A model generated the notes under the pieces. The model was given only the letters and a program-made list of their open reading frames with translations, was not told where the DNA came from and made no database searches. The translations under genes were made by a program, and so were the position numbers. A stretch of DNA of 48,734 bases, taken from assembly GCA_015489465.1 (NCBI GenBank), contig WFZS01000045.1, positions 1 through 48,734 of the forward strand, given 5' to 3'. Shown in pieces: positions 10,323 through 19,843 of this stretch (the first letter of the stretch is position 1; each line of letters starts with the position of its first letter). Origin of the DNA: Bacteroidales bacterium. Its GTDB lineage: Bacteria; Bacteroidota; Bacteroidia; Bacteroidales; F082.

Positions 10323-11912
10323 ATGTTTCAAGAACTTTTCCACAATCTGTATTTTTCACTTTTTCTTATTATCGCTTTGGGATTACTGCTTGGCAGGATT
10401 AAAGTTGCCGGAATCTCTTTAGATGTTTCGGCAATAATTTTCGTAGCATTAATTTTCGGACATTACGGAGTTTTAATGCCCCCGTTATTTCAAAAAACAG
10501 GACTAATATTTTTCATATACTCGGTTGGTATTCAAGCAGGACCCGGTTTTTTTGAATCTTTTAAAAAAGACGGTTTAAAACTTGTATCCATAGCTTTTAT
10601 AACGTTGAGTTCCGCAGCCGTTGTAACTTTAATAATAGCTTGGTATTTCAATTTCGATATCAAACTTGCCATAGGATTATTTACCGGAGCTCTAACAAGT
10701 ACACCCGGTTTAGCGGCAGCCATAGAAAGTACAAAATCATCGCTTGCATCGATAGGATACGGAATAGCTTATCCTTTCGGGGTTTTAGGTGTGATCATAT
10801 TCGTTAAAATTGCTCCTAAAATTTTCAGAATATCCATAAAAGAAGAGGAAGAAAAATATTTTAAAAAAGTAATATCGGAACATTCAAAACTGACAAATAA
10901 AAATTTTATTGTCGAGAATAAAAACGTTTTCGGGAAATCGTTGAGCGACCTTAAAATAAGAACAATGACCCACACCAACATTTCAAGGGTTTTACACGAA
11001 AATAAAGCTTTTACTCCTACAGCCGATACCGTTTTGCATGAAAATGATGTTATAAAAGCCGTGGGAACGGAAGAAGATCTGAAAAAAGTTGAATTGCTTA
11101 TAGGAAAAGAAACCGATACAAAAATACCGTTAAGTAAAAATTACATTATAAAAACTTTCCTTGTAACCAATAAAGATATCATTAATAAACCTCTTTCGGA
11201 GATAGGACTTTTTGAACGTTATAATGCTACGGCAACATCCATTAGACGTGCGGGTATTGACATTATTCCCGATGCCACCACCAAGCTTAAGTTCGGTGAT
11301 AAAGTAACAATAGCCTGTTCGGAACAAAATCTTCCTGCAGTAAAAAAACTTTTTGGTGACAACAGAAAAATACTATCGGACCTCGATTTCCTTCCGGTTT
11401 CTTTGGGAATATTAATAGGGATTTTGATTGGAAAAATAAGCATTCCTTTGTTCGGATTCGATTTGTCGCTCGGTTTAACGGGAGGTGTGTTGCTCGCCGC
11501 TATTATTTTAAGCCGTATAGGCAAAACAGGTAATATATTGTGGAATGTTTCCGGAAGTTCAAATCAATTATTAAGAAAAATCGGACTAATATTTTTTCTT
11601 GTAACCGTTGGTACAGAGGCTGGGAGCCATTTGGTAGAAATACTTAAATCGGGAGGTTTTGAATTACTGCTTGCAGGTGCGATAATTACTATTATTTCAA
11701 TGATAACAACCATGCTGGCGGGTCATTTTATTTTGAAACTTAACTTTTTAACATTACTTGGTGCTTTAACGGGCTCGATGACCTCAACACCGGCTCTAAG
11801 TGCTTTGGAACCCGTAACGGATTCAAATGCTCCTAAAGTTGCATATGCAGCCACATATCCGGTAGCTTTGGTTTTAGTAATTATTTTTACTCAAATTTTA
11901 TCCCTGTTCTAA
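10323..11912 (+). CDS. AspT/YidE-type transporter with two TrkA-C domains
   Basis: 529-residue inner-membrane protein of the aspartate-alanine exchanger (AAEx) superfamily, which includes AspT and YidE/YbjL. It has two homologous membrane halves (residues ~5-170 and ~365-529), each with a G-x-L-T/L-T-G-S/A-x-T-S-T-P motif: [12 protein letters not shown] near 120 and [15 protein letters not shown] near 480. Between them are two soluble RCK_C/TrkA_C domains (~190-270 and ~280-350; for example NKPLSEIGL). Substrate cannot be read from sequence; acidic amino acids or other small anions are known for relatives. It lies 24 bp after trkH, and its 3' end overlaps the convergent macro-domain gene by 15 bp. 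Confidence 0.9.
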   Translation: MFQELFHNLYFSLFLIIALGLLLGRIKVAGISLDVSAIIFVALIFGHYGVLMPPLFQKTGLIFFIYSVGIQAGPGFFESFKKDGLKLVSIAFITLSSAAVVTLIIAWYFNFDIKLAIGLFTGALTSTPGLAAAIESTKSSLASIGYGIAYPFGVLGVIIFVKIAPKIFRISIKEEEEKYFKKVISEHSKLTNKNFIVENKNVFGKSLSDLKIRTMTHTNISRVLHENKAFTPTADTVLHENDVIKAVGTEEDLKKVELLIGKETDTKIPLSKNYIIKTFLVTNKDIINKPLSEIGLFERYNATATSIRRAGIDIIPDATTKLKFGDKVTIACSEQNLPAVKKLFGDNRKILSDLDFLPVSLGILIGILIGKISIPLFGFDLSLGLTGGVLLAAIILSRIGKTGNILWNVSGSSNQLLRKIGLIFFLVTVGTEAGSHLVEILKSGGFELLLAGAIITIISMITTMLAGHFILKLNFLTLLGALTGSMTSTPALSALEPVTDSNAPKVAYAATYPVALVLVIIFTQILSLF

Positions 11913-12413
11913 AATACGTTTGTAAATCCTGTAGTTTTCTTCGTCAAAACAAACAAAAAACACTTTTTCCGGAATGTCGTTTTTGGAAAGAAATTCCATA
12001 ACGGCGTTTATAGCAATTTCAGCCGCCCTTTCTTTCGGAAACCTGTAAACACCCGTTGAAATATTTGGGAAAGCTATGGTTTTACATCCGTGTTTTTTTG
12101 CTATTTGCAAACTTTCGGAATAACAATTTCTTAAAAGCTTATCTTCATTGTAATTACCTCCGTGCCATACCGGCCCCACGGCGTGAATTACATATTTTGC
12201 CGGCAAATTATATCCCCTTGTAATTTTGGCATGACCCGTTTCGCAACCTCCCAAAGTTTTGCACTCTTCCAACAAAGCCGGTCCGGCAGCACGGTGTATG
12301 GCTCCGTCAACACCTCCGCCTCCCAAAAGTGTTCTGTTTGCAGCATTAACAATACAATCAACATCAAGCTTTGTTATGTCGGCTTTTACCAACTCTATTC
12401 TCGAATTATCCAT
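11898..12413 (-). CDS. Macro-domain O-acetyl-ADP-ribose deacetylase (YmdB-like)
   Basis: 171-residue cytoplasmic macro domain that binds ADP-ribose and probably hydrolyses O-acetyl-ADP-ribose or mono-ADP-ribosyl esters. Family landmarks are visible: [18 protein letters not shown] at the N-terminus, [16 protein letters not shown] (ligand loop with the Asn and Asp used in catalysis), [22 protein letters not shown], and [13 protein letters not shown] (second phosphate loop). Length fits stand-alone MacroD/YmdB enzymes. Monocistronic on the minus strand with a canonical -33/-7 promoter; its last 15 bp overlap the end of the convergent transporter gene. No ADP-ribosyltransferase partner is nearby, so a housekeeping role is more likely than an antitoxin role. 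Confidence 0.93.
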   Translation of the reverse strand: MDNSRIELVKADITKLDVDCIVNAANRTLLGGGGVDGAIHRAAGPALLEECKTLGGCETGHAKITRGYNLPAKYVIHAVGPVWHGGNYNEDKLLRNCYSESLQIAKKHGCKTIAFPNISTGVYRFPKERAAEIAINAVMEFLSKNDIPEKVFFVCFDEENYRIYKRILEQG

Positions 12414-12430
12414 GGTTTATTATTTTTTAC

Positions 12431-12461
12431 CAAAATTACAAAATGCAACAATGTTTTCAAA
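12431..12461 (-). promoter_or_regulatory. Canonical Bacteroidota promoter of the macro-domain gene
   Basis: Minus strand TTTG (12458-12461), 19-nt spacer, TAATTTTG (12431-12438). This is the best -33/-7 match in the window, 17 bp before the start codon. Confidence 0.75.
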
Positions 12462-12478
12462 TTTTTAAATTAATGTAA

Positions 12479-12486
12479 TACTTTTG
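12479..12486 (+). promoter_or_regulatory. -7 element for the 12504 gene
   Basis: TACTTTTG matches TAnnTTTG, 17 bp before the ATG at 12504. Divergent from the macro-domain promoter within the same 90-bp gap. Confidence 0.55.
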
Positions 12487-12503
12487 AAAATAAATAACTC
12501 CTC

Positions 12504-13436
12504 ATGTCCGACAGTAAATTAGTTTTATATCTTGTAAACCTGTTCGATAAAATTCATAAATCATGGGAAAGCCCCCGGTTTATGAAAAAACTGGGCAACA
12601 TAACGGTTTTTTTCTACCTGTTGGCTTTGGTTTTGATAGAACTTAAAAGGTTAGGAATTTTTGGTGATAGTTTTAATTTCATCCCCACCGACCATTTCAA
12701 AGCCATCCATCTAGGGTTTACTTTATTACTTTTTTACGAAGTAATATCCATGGTTCTCTCATTGGAAAAATCCGTTTCAAAATCAATGAATATTCAGCTC
12801 GAAATACTTTCGTTAATACTTTTAAGAAGCGGATTCAAACTTCTGGGTGATTTTCCGGAAGTAATAACATGGGACGTCATCAAATTAAATGTTTTATATG
12901 TTTTTTCAGACGCATTCGGAGCACTTTTGATTTTTATCGGAATTCTTTACATAAAAAAATTCGAAAAACATCTTTCAATATGTAAATCCAAAACAAGCCT
13001 GAACAACTTTGTGAAAGTAAAAAAGCTTTTAGCTTTACTTTTATTATTAATTTTCGGCATTTTCATATCAATAGACATAATAAACTTTTTCCGCGGAAAA
13101 GAGGTTTTCAATGTTTTCCATGCTATTTATACAACTTTAATATTTTCCGATGTTTTACTGGTATTCATTTCATTAAGGTATTCGGAATCTTATTTGGTTA
13201 TGTTCAGAAATTCCGGATTTGCTTTGGGAACAGTGATAATACGCATTGCTTTGAACTCCAAACCGCCTTATAATGCACTTTTAGGAGTTATTGCAACATT
13301 GTTCATTTTGATATTAGTATATTTTTATAATAAAGCATATAGTCATGAACTTCAACGTAACAATTTTAAAAGAAAAGTTAAAATTCCAAACAGCACTACA
13401 GTTAATAAAGAAACAGGAAAAAAGTTTAAATATTAA
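12504..13436 (+). CDS. Conserved multi-pass membrane protein, unknown function
   Basis: 310 residues with about seven to eight predicted membrane helices, for example ITVFFYLLALVLIEL near 30, LGFTLLLFYEVISMV near 70, LLALLLLLIFGIFISIDII near 175-195, and LLGVIATLFILILVYFY near 265. I recognise no catalytic or transport motif. The soluble tail (~280-310) is Lys/Arg-rich, consistent with a cytoplasmic C-terminus. The gene stops at 13436 and nhaC starts with GTG at the very next base. It is therefore almost certainly translated with the antiporter, and it could be an accessory or ion-linked membrane protein (inference only). Confidence 0.85.
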   Translation: MSDSKLVLYLVNLFDKIHKSWESPRFMKKLGNITVFFYLLALVLIELKRLGIFGDSFNFIPTDHFKAIHLGFTLLLFYEVISMVLSLEKSVSKSMNIQLEILSLILLRSGFKLLGDFPEVITWDVIKLNVLYVFSDAFGALLIFIGILYIKKFEKHLSICKSKTSLNNFVKVKKLLALLLLLIFGIFISIDIINFFRGKEVFNVFHAIYTTLIFSDVLLVFISLRYSESYLVMFRNSGFALGTVIIRIALNSKPPYNALLGVIATLFILILVYFYNKAYSHELQRNNFKRKVKIPNSTTVNKETGKKFKY

Positions 13437-14909
13437 GTGAAAAAAGAAAAACAAATAACAAGTAGCGGACCCAGTTTGTTGGAATCGTTTATTCCAATAA
13501 TATTTCTGATAATATTATTGACGGCTAACGTATCGTTTTGGGATGACACGTTAGCAGGTTCCAACCAGATAGCTCTTTTGAGTGCCGCTGCACTATCGGG
13601 AATATTAAGTATAAAATACGGCTTTAAGTGGAGTAAACTGCGTGAAAAAATTGTTGACACCATAGGCACTTCCATGCCTGCAATATTGATACTTCTGTTA
13701 ATAGGAGCATTATCGGGGACATGGCTTATCAGCGGAGTAGTACCGGTTATGATTTATTACGGACTTGATATTGTAAACCCTACGGTTTTTTTATTTGCTG
13801 CAGTAATAACAAGCGGCATTGTATCTTTGGCAACGGGAAGTTCGTGGTCAACCATAGCAACTATAGGAGTGGCGCTGTTGGGAATAGGAAAAGCATTGGG
13901 GTTTAACGACGCAATGGTTGCCGGAGCTATCATTTCGGGTGCGTATTTCGGTGATAAAATGTCGCCTCTTTCCGACACTACAAACCTTGCACCGGCAGTT
14001 TCGGGAACCGATATTTTCACCCACATAAAATATATGCTTTACACCACGGTTCCAACAATGACAATTACTCTTTTAATCTTTCTTATAATAGGATTTAATT
14101 TTAACATAGCTGATGCAGATGTACATCCGGGTGCTGTTCAGAACGCCATTAAAAGTACATTCAATATAACTCCGTGGCTGTTTTTGGTTCCCGCAATACT
14201 TTTTGCCGTTATTATGTTAAAAGTACCGCCTTTACCGGCTCTTGCCATCGGAGTACTTTTGGGAGGAATTGCCGCTGTGATTTTTCAACCTCATATTATA
14301 AAGGAACTTTCAAATGTAGATTCAAATTACTTCAAAGCTTCTTACATATCGGTAATGCAAGCCGCATACGGCGAAACGGCTATAAAAACTCCCAACCCCG
14401 CCATGAACCGTTTGTTTACATCGGGAGGTATGGCGGGAATGCTCCCAACCATTTGGTTAATATTGTCGGCAATGGTTTTCGGCGGAATGATGGAAGCAAC
14501 GGGAATGCTCAAAAAAATCACCCGTTCATTATTATCACTGGTAAAGTCCGATTCTTCGCTGATAACTTCAACGGCGGCAACATGTATTTTCTTTAATTTA
14601 ACGGCATCCGACCAGTATTTGGCAATTGTTGTTCCGGGGGAAATGTACCATGACGCTTTCAAAGACAGGGGTCTTAAACCCGAAGTGTTAAGCAGAACTC
14701 TCGAAGATTCGGGAACCGTAACATCGGTACTTGTTCCGTGGAACACCGGAGGGGCAACACAAGCAAGAGTTTTGGGAGTTCCCACTCTCGATTATCTCCC
14801 GTTTGCTTTTTTCAATATATTAAGTCCGGTGATGACCGTTATTTTTGCATATTTTAATATCAAAATCAGAAGATATAATAACAGGAAAACAACAGAAGCC
14901 GATGAGTAA
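13437..14909 (+). CDS. nhaC: NhaC-family Na+/H+ antiporter
   Basis: 490-residue inner-membrane antiporter exchanging Na+ for H+ (some family members exchange malate/lactate). Conserved NhaC features: SSWSTIATIGVALLGIG near 138 and GAIISGAYFGDKMSPLSDTT near 163-182, whose Asp/Ser/Thr residues are the family's signature. A second inverted half shows FFNLTASDQYLAIVVPGEMY near 385 and SRTLEDSGTVTSVLVPWNTG near 420. Start is GTG directly abutting the previous stop codon (zero spacing), suggesting translational coupling. The 3' end overlaps the flavin reductase start (ATGAGTAA). The operon is membrane protein, nhaC, flavin reductase. Confidence 0.94.
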   Translation: MKKEKQITSSGPSLLESFIPIIFLIILLTANVSFWDDTLAGSNQIALLSAAALSGILSIKYGFKWSKLREKIVDTIGTSMPAILILLLIGALSGTWLISGVVPVMIYYGLDIVNPTVFLFAAVITSGIVSLATGSSWSTIATIGVALLGIGKALGFNDAMVAGAIISGAYFGDKMSPLSDTTNLAPAVSGTDIFTHIKYMLYTTVPTMTITLLIFLIIGFNFNIADADVHPGAVQNAIKSTFNITPWLFLVPAILFAVIMLKVPPLPALAIGVLLGGIAAVIFQPHIIKELSNVDSNYFKASYISVMQAAYGETAIKTPNPAMNRLFTSGGMAGMLPTIWLILSAMVFGGMMEATGMLKKITRSLLSLVKSDSSLITSTAATCIFFNLTASDQYLAIVVPGEMYHDAFKDRGLKPEVLSRTLEDSGTVTSVLVPWNTGGATQARVLGVPTLDYLPFAFFNILSPVMTVIFAYFNIKIRRYNNRKTTEADE

Positions 14910-15507
14910 AAAAATTGAGTGGAAACCCGGAAACATGCTTTATCCGTTACCCGTTGCAATGGTAACATGCGGCACTAAACCCGGAGATTACAATATCATT
15001 ACTATTGCCTGGACGGGAACAATAAACACTAATCCTCCAATGCTTTCCATTTCCGTCAGGGAGTCGAGACATTCGTACAAATTGATAAAAGAAAGCGGAG
15101 AGTTTGTTGTTAACCTGACAACGGAAAATCTTGTTAAGGCGGCTGACTGGTGCGGCGTACGGTCGGGAAGAGATTATAACAAATTCAAAGAGATGAAACT
15201 TACACCCGGCAAAGCTTCCAAACTTGACACACCTTTAATTGAAGAGTCTCCGGTAAATATAGAATGTAAAGTTAAACAAGAGATTAAGCTGGGAAGCCAC
15301 TCGATGTTTATTGCCGAAGTTGTTGCCGTTACCGTTGACGAGCGCTATCTGGATAAAACAACAAATAAATTCGACCTCCGTCAAACAAACCCGGTTTCAT
15401 ACCTGCACGGCAGCTATTACAACATGGGCGAAAATCTGGGAAAATTCGGATTTTCAGTGAGAAAGAAAAAAGGTAGAAAGAAAAACATGGAAAACAATGA
15501 AATTTAA
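14902..15507 (+). CDS. Flavin reductase-like FMN-binding split-barrel protein
   Basis: 201 residues from the ATG at 14902, which overlaps the nhaC stop by 8 bp. An in-frame upstream ATG at 14845 exists, but it lies inside nhaC and adds residues unlike the family. The split-barrel flavin-reductase fold is indicated by PLPVAMVTCGT (N-terminal strand binding FMN), NIITIAWTGTINTNPPMLSI, SGEFVVNLTT, and the C-terminal PVSYLHGSYYNMGE. Family members use FMN or other flavins with NAD(P)H; specificity cannot be read. The tail RKKKGRKKN is strongly basic. It may support redox chemistry unrelated to Na+ transport; co-transcription with nhaC is the only link. Confidence 0.88.
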   Translation: MSKKIEWKPGNMLYPLPVAMVTCGTKPGDYNIITIAWTGTINTNPPMLSISVRESRHSYKLIKESGEFVVNLTTENLVKAADWCGVRSGRDYNKFKEMKLTPGKASKLDTPLIEESPVNIECKVKQEIKLGSHSMFIAEVVAVTVDERYLDKTTNKFDLRQTNPVSYLHGSYYNMGENLGKFGFSVRKKKGRKKNMENNEI

Positions 15508-15510
15508 AGA

Positions 15511-16866
15511 TTAAACAAGTTCTCCTGCTAATTCATCCGGGTTTATTCCCCCGAAATTTCCCGAACTCATTAACAGGAATACAGTATTAACTCCTTTTTT
15601 ATCAAGCAGCCATTTTTTTACATCTCCGGTACTGTTAACAACTTCCAAATTTTCATTACCGAATGCTTTTTTAACAGTATCCGGGTCAAGCATCGGCAAG
15701 CGTTTCATTTCAAGGGCATGAGGATTGTAATATACACACGCTTCGTCGGCAAGATCCATTGTTCCTGCATATTGATCTAAAAACTTCTCGTTTAAACTGC
15801 TGAAAGTATGTAGTTCCAAGCATGCGACTATCTTTTTGTCAGGATAACGGTTTTTTACGGCTTTTACAGTAGCCTTAACTTTTGAAGGAGCATGAGCAAA
15901 ATCCTTATAAACTAATGAGTTTCCCGATTTTGCTATCAATTCAAGACGTTTTGCAGCACCTTCAAAATCTTTTATCGCATCAAAAAATGTTTCGTTATCA
16001 ATCCCCAATTCGTTACATACCAAACGTGCACCGTTAAGATTTTGAAAATTGTGCTCACCGAATATTTTAACGGGATATTTTTCACCTTCGAAAATTACAA
16101 AAACATCATTTACTTCAATTTCATAACTCAAACTGTCATAACCTTTCTTTTTTATGTTTTTATCCACCTTTTCCACTATTTCTTTAAGATTTTTATCCCC
16201 TTCGAAAAATATCAAAGTGCCGTCATCCTCAATAAGATTGATAAACTTTTCAAACTGGCTTTTGTAGTCATCAAATGTAGGGAAAACGTTTATATGGTCC
16301 CATGCAATACCTGTCAACAACGCGATGTGAGGTCTGTACCAATGAAATTTAGGTCTCCTGTCAATGGGAGAGCTTAAATATTCATCTCCTTCGAAAATCA
16401 TTATTTCCGCACTCTCCGAAAGACGAACCATCACTTCAAAATCTTTAAGTTTCGACCCGACGAGGTAGTCGAAATCCTTACCCAAACGCGACAGAACATG
16501 CATAACCATTGCCGTTACAGTGGTTTTACCGTGACTGCCTCCTATAACCACCCTTTTTTTATTCTCCGAATGTTTAAATAAAAATTCGGGATATGAATAT
16601 ATTTTCAATCCCAGGTTTTTTGCCTTTAACAATTCGGGATTATCGGGTCGTGCATGCATTCCCAAAATAATAAAATCAATATCTTTTGTAATATTTTTCG
16701 GGTGCCACCCTTCCTCTTCGGGAAGTAATCCGTATTTCTTCAGCCTGCTTTTTGAAGGTTCGAAAATCTCGTCATCGGAGCCGGAAACTTCATAACCGTT
16801 TTTTAACATGGCAATAGCCAGATTATGCATGGCACTGCCCCCTATCGCTATAAAATGTACTCTCAC
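15511..16866 (-). CDS. mpl: UDP-MurNAc:L-Ala-gamma-D-Glu-meso-DAP ligase (peptidoglycan recycling)
   Basis: 451-residue cytoplasmic Mur ligase of the Mpl type, which reattaches recovered murein tripeptide to UDP-MurNAc. N-terminal Rossmann domain begins VHFIAIGGSAMHNLAIAML. The ATP P-loop is GGSHGKTTVTAMVMH near 108-122. The central-domain motif FEGDEYLSS near 158 carries the Mg-binding acid, followed by HINVFPTFDDY. The C-terminal domain includes FAHAPSKVKATVKAV, where MurC would have DYAHHPTE. Length and the GMHARPDNPEL segment favour Mpl over MurC. A -7 box TATTTTTG lies 16 bp upstream. It is divergent from the M23 peptidase gene, another peptidoglycan enzyme. Confidence 0.92.
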   Translation of the reverse strand: MRVHFIAIGGSAMHNLAIAMLKNGYEVSGSDDEIFEPSKSRLKKYGLLPEEEGWHPKNITKDIDFIILGMHARPDNPELLKAKNLGLKIYSYPEFLFKHSENKKRVVIGGSHGKTTVTAMVMHVLSRLGKDFDYLVGSKLKDFEVMVRLSESAEIMIFEGDEYLSSPIDRRPKFHWYRPHIALLTGIAWDHINVFPTFDDYKSQFEKFINLIEDDGTLIFFEGDKNLKEIVEKVDKNIKKKGYDSLSYEIEVNDVFVIFEGEKYPVKIFGEHNFQNLNGARLVCNELGIDNETFFDAIKDFEGAAKRLELIAKSGNSLVYKDFAHAPSKVKATVKAVKNRYPDKKIVACLELHTFSSLNEKFLDQYAGTMDLADEACVYYNPHALEMKRLPMLDPDTVKKAFGNENLEVVNSTGDVKKWLLDKKGVNTVFLLMSSGNFGGINPDELAGELV

Positions 16867-16882
16867 TGTCTTGTTTTTTGTT

Positions 16883-16890
16883 CAAAAATA
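16883..16890 (-). promoter_or_regulatory. -7 element for mpl
   Basis: Minus strand TATTTTTG matches TAnnTTTG, 16 bp before the mpl ATG. No good -33 element seen. Confidence 0.5.
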
Positions 16891-17017
16891 ACCAAAATGG
16901 TGTATTTCCGTTGAATTTCGACATTACAGATATTTTTATTTTCTTTCCCGCCATTCATGGCGCATTGCATATTTCCCAGTTTATCCAAACAAATTTTATT
17001 TTATGACGATATAAATT

Positions 17018-17025
17018 TAATTTTG
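17018..17025 (+). promoter_or_regulatory. -7 element for the M23 peptidase gene
   Basis: TAATTTTG matches TAnnTTTG, 20 bp before the ATG at 17046. Confidence 0.55.
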
Positions 17026-17045
17026 CAAGCTGCAATCCTGAAAAT

Positions 17046-18800
17046 ATGATAAAGAGATTTTTCAAACATTCATTTATAATTTTAAATATTTTACTTACAA
17101 CCCAAATTATAACCGGTCAAAATCTTAAAACCGATACCGTTTTCAGGTCGCCTGTTGACTTTCCCATTTATCTTTCCGGAACATTTGGAGAACTCAGACC
17201 CAATCACTTCCATGCAGGTATTGACATAAAAACCGGAGGAGTTCAGGGTAAAAAAGTTCATGCCGTTATGGACGGGTATGTGTCCCGTATAAAAATATCA
17301 TTGGGAGGTTACGGTAAAGCGCTTTACATTACACACCCCAACGGTTATGTTTCCGTTTACGGTCATCTGAAACAGTTTAACGACAAAATTTCGGAATACG
17401 TTAAAAAAGAGCAATACCGCCGTAAAACTTATACTTTAAACATATTTCCTAAAAAGGGTGAACTTCCCGTAAAAAAAGGAGAAGTTATAGCGCTTTCAGG
17501 CAACACGGGAGGTTCAATGGGACCTCATCTTCATTTTGAAATACGAAAAGCAAAAAACGAACATCCCGTTAATCCGTTACTTTTCAAAAACATTAAAATA
17601 AAAGACATTACACGGCCGCGCATTAAAGCTTTGGCAATATATCCTCAAAACGACAGCAGTGTTATCAATGACATATGTGATACATTGTTTCTTGAAGTCA
17701 ACGGTTGGGGTGTTAAACATTATCTAAAAGGTAATCCCAAAATAAAACTTCACGGAGACTTCTCTTTCGGGCTGAGAGCATACGATTTAATGGACGGAAC
17801 CAACAACAAAAACGGCATCTACAAAGAAAAACTTTACATAGATTCTTCTCTTGTTTTCTCAATAGAATTAAAAGAACTTTCATTTGCCACAACACGTTAC
17901 GTTAACAGTTTGATAGATTACAAACATTACATTCTGGAAAAAGAGCGAATGGTTGAAACCAAACTCGATACAAACAACAAGTTGGACATTTATACCCTTG
18001 TAAAAAATAACGGAATTTACTCATTTACCGATACTCTGAATCATAAAATAAAATATGTTGTTGAAGATGTTTACGGTAATATGGGAATGCTTTCGTTCCC
18101 GGTAAAAGGATACATTCCCGATACGATAATCAAAAAAGATTATAAACGTAATAATTTAGATCCTAACAGTATATTTGTCCGCTTTAACAAAGGATGTAAG
18201 ATAAACGATAACGGTGCCGATTTAAACATTCCCGCAAACGCTCTATACTGTTCGTGTTGTGTAAATATTAAAGCCGATAGCGAAAAAGTAGAAAACTCGT
18301 TTTCAAAAACTTATAATGTGGGCGACAAAACAATTCCATTACAAAAACTCGTAACATTAACCGTTAAACCCGACACCGTTTTACCCGATTCTTTAAATAA
18401 AAAACTTTATTTGGCTATTGTTGATGACAAAGGCAAAACATATTATGCAGGAGGTGAATTTAAAGATGGTGTTATCAGTTTAAAAACCAGGGATTTCGGT
18501 AAATATACCGTTATGATTGACACCGTGAAACCGGTAATTAAACCTTTAAATATCCCTTCAAGTGGAAATGTATCACGTAACACAACGATTAAAATCAAAA
18601 TAAAAGATTCCGTATCGGGAATAAAAAGTTACAACGGATACCTTAACGGTAAATGGATATTGATGGAATACGAACCTAAACAATCGTTATTGACCTATTC
18701 CATCGATACCCTGATGAAAAAAGGAGAAAATGATTTTAAACTGGTTATTGAAGACAATAGAGGTAATACCGCCGTTTACAAAAAAGTATTAATATATTAA
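17046..18800 (+). CDS. M23 (LytM) family metallopeptidase, envelope-located
   Basis: 584 residues with a signal peptide (IILNILLTTQIITGQ). Zinc-peptidase landmarks of the LytM/lysostaphin family: NHFHAGIDIKTGG near 53-65 (His and Asp ligands), VYGHLKQF near 105, and GPHLHFEIRKA near 160 (His-x-His). A ~400-residue C-terminal part of predicted beta-sandwich character follows, including a Gly-rich FGKYTVMIDTVKPV stretch near 490, often seen in Bacteroidota M23 proteins. All expected zinc ligands are present, so it is probably active in cutting peptidoglycan cross-links rather than a degenerate EnvC/NlpD-type activator; this is inference. Divergent from mpl. Confidence 0.92.
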   Translation: MIKRFFKHSFIILNILLTTQIITGQNLKTDTVFRSPVDFPIYLSGTFGELRPNHFHAGIDIKTGGVQGKKVHAVMDGYVSRIKISLGGYGKALYITHPNGYVSVYGHLKQFNDKISEYVKKEQYRRKTYTLNIFPKKGELPVKKGEVIALSGNTGGSMGPHLHFEIRKAKNEHPVNPLLFKNIKIKDITRPRIKALAIYPQNDSSVINDICDTLFLEVNGWGVKHYLKGNPKIKLHGDFSFGLRAYDLMDGTNNKNGIYKEKLYIDSSLVFSIELKELSFATTRYVNSLIDYKHYILEKERMVETKLDTNNKLDIYTLVKNNGIYSFTDTLNHKIKYVVEDVYGNMGMLSFPVKGYIPDTIIKKDYKRNNLDPNSIFVRFNKGCKINDNGADLNIPANALYCSCCVNIKADSEKVENSFSKTYNVGDKTIPLQKLVTLTVKPDTVLPDSLNKKLYLAIVDDKGKTYYAGGEFKDGVISLKTRDFGKYTVMIDTVKPVIKPLNIPSSGNVSRNTTIKIKIKDSVSGIKSYNGYLNGKWILMEYEPKQSLLTYSIDTLMKKGENDFKLVIEDNRGNTAVYKKVLIY

Positions 18801-18876
18801 ACCTCTTCCGGTGTAAATCCGGATTGATGTCAATTATAAAAAGCCTTAATTAATTCGACAACTCGGGTTAATACAT

Positions 18877-18884
18877 TATTTTTG
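18877..18884 (+). promoter_or_regulatory. -7 element for the GNAT-engB-HAD operon
   Basis: TATTTTTG matches TAnnTTTG. It ends 14 bp before the ATG at 18899 and 23 bp before the ATG at 18908. Confidence 0.55.
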
Positions 18885-18898
18885 CATAAAATTCATTT

Positions 18899-19843
18899 AT
18901 GGTAAGTATGGAAACGATAATTCCTCCTGTTGACAGAGAAATATTGGTTCAAGAACTGACAAAGGATAAATTATTAAGAAAAACAAATAACGCCGGTAAC
19001 GAAATATATATTGTTACCGCTGAAGATTCACCGCACGTGATGCGTGAAATAGGACGTTTACGCGAAATTACTTTCCGTGATGCCGGCGGCGGTACCGGTA
19101 AAGAGGTGGATATCGACGAATATGACAAGGGACCTCACGGATTTAAACAAATGATAGTTTGGGACCCTGAAGAACAGGAAATTGTTGGCGGTTACAGGTA
19201 TCTGGATTGTAAAAACGTTGAGATTGACGAAAACGGTGAGGTAAAATCACCAACGGCAAGGCTTTTTAAATATTCTCAAAAATTTATCGACGAATATTTA
19301 GACTACACGATTGAACTGGGAAGATCTTTTGTTCAGCCTATGTACCAACCCACTTTTGACATCAGAAGAGGAATGTATGCCCTTGATAATCTTTGGGACG
19401 GACTGGGTGCTTTGATTGTTGAGCATCCCGATGTTAAATATCTTTTCGGTAAAGTGACAATGTATCCCGATTTCGATTCATATGCCCGGGACCTCATCCT
19501 CTATTTTATGCACAAATATTTTCCCGACCCGGATAATTTGATTTATCCAAAAAAACCATTGCAACTTACCACCTCCGCGAAAATCCTTGAATCTATATTT
19601 ACCGGTTATAACTACAAAGAAGACTATAAGATACTGGTTCAAAAAGTAAGAAAACTGGGTGAAAACATTCCTCCGCTTTTCAATGCTTATATGAACTTGT
19701 CATCAACCATGAAAACTTTCGGAACCGCCGTTAATGATCATTTCGGAAACGTCGAAGAAACAGGCATCTTGGTAACTATCCAGGATATCCATAAAGGCAA
19801 AAAGGACAGACATCTTTCTTCTTATTTAAACACTAACGTATGA
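18899..19843 (+). CDS. GNAT-fold acyltransferase (Acetyltransf_5-like)
   Basis: 314 residues from the first ATG; a second ATG at 18908 gives [13 protein letters not shown] and is equally plausible given the very short leader to the first. The conserved core [18 protein letters not shown] near 44-61, followed by [20 protein letters not shown], resembles Bacteroidota GNAT proteins once labelled hemolysin-like. These are related to acyl-ACP-dependent N-acyltransferases such as OlsB and the GlsB enzyme of glycine-lipid synthesis. [11 protein letters not shown] near 138 is the family's second motif. A lipid N-acyltransferase role is inference. It overlaps engB by 4 bp (ATGA), so translation is probably coupled. 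Confidence 0.82.
   Translation: MVSMETIIPPVDREILVQELTKDKLLRKTNNAGNEIYIVTAEDSPHVMREIGRLREITFRDAGGGTGKEVDIDEYDKGPHGFKQMIVWDPEEQEIVGGYRYLDCKNVEIDENGEVKSPTARLFKYSQKFIDEYLDYTIELGRSFVQPMYQPTFDIRRGMYALDNLWDGLGALIVEHPDVKYLFGKVTMYPDFDSYARDLILYFMHKYFPDPDNLIYPKKPLQLTTSAKILESIFTGYNYKEDYKILVQKVRKLGENIPPLFNAYMNLSSTMKTFGTAVNDHFGNVEETGILVTIQDIHKGKKDRHLSSYLNTNV

Noticed and set aside
11898-12413. Macro domain as antitoxin of a DarTG-like toxin-antitoxin pair
   Set aside because: No DarT-like ADP-ribosyltransferase is adjacent, and the protein has the stand-alone YmdB/MacroD layout.
14845-14901. Upstream start for the flavin reductase
   Set aside because: It lies inside nhaC; the ATG at 14902 overlapping the nhaC stop fits the family N-terminus and operon overlap better.
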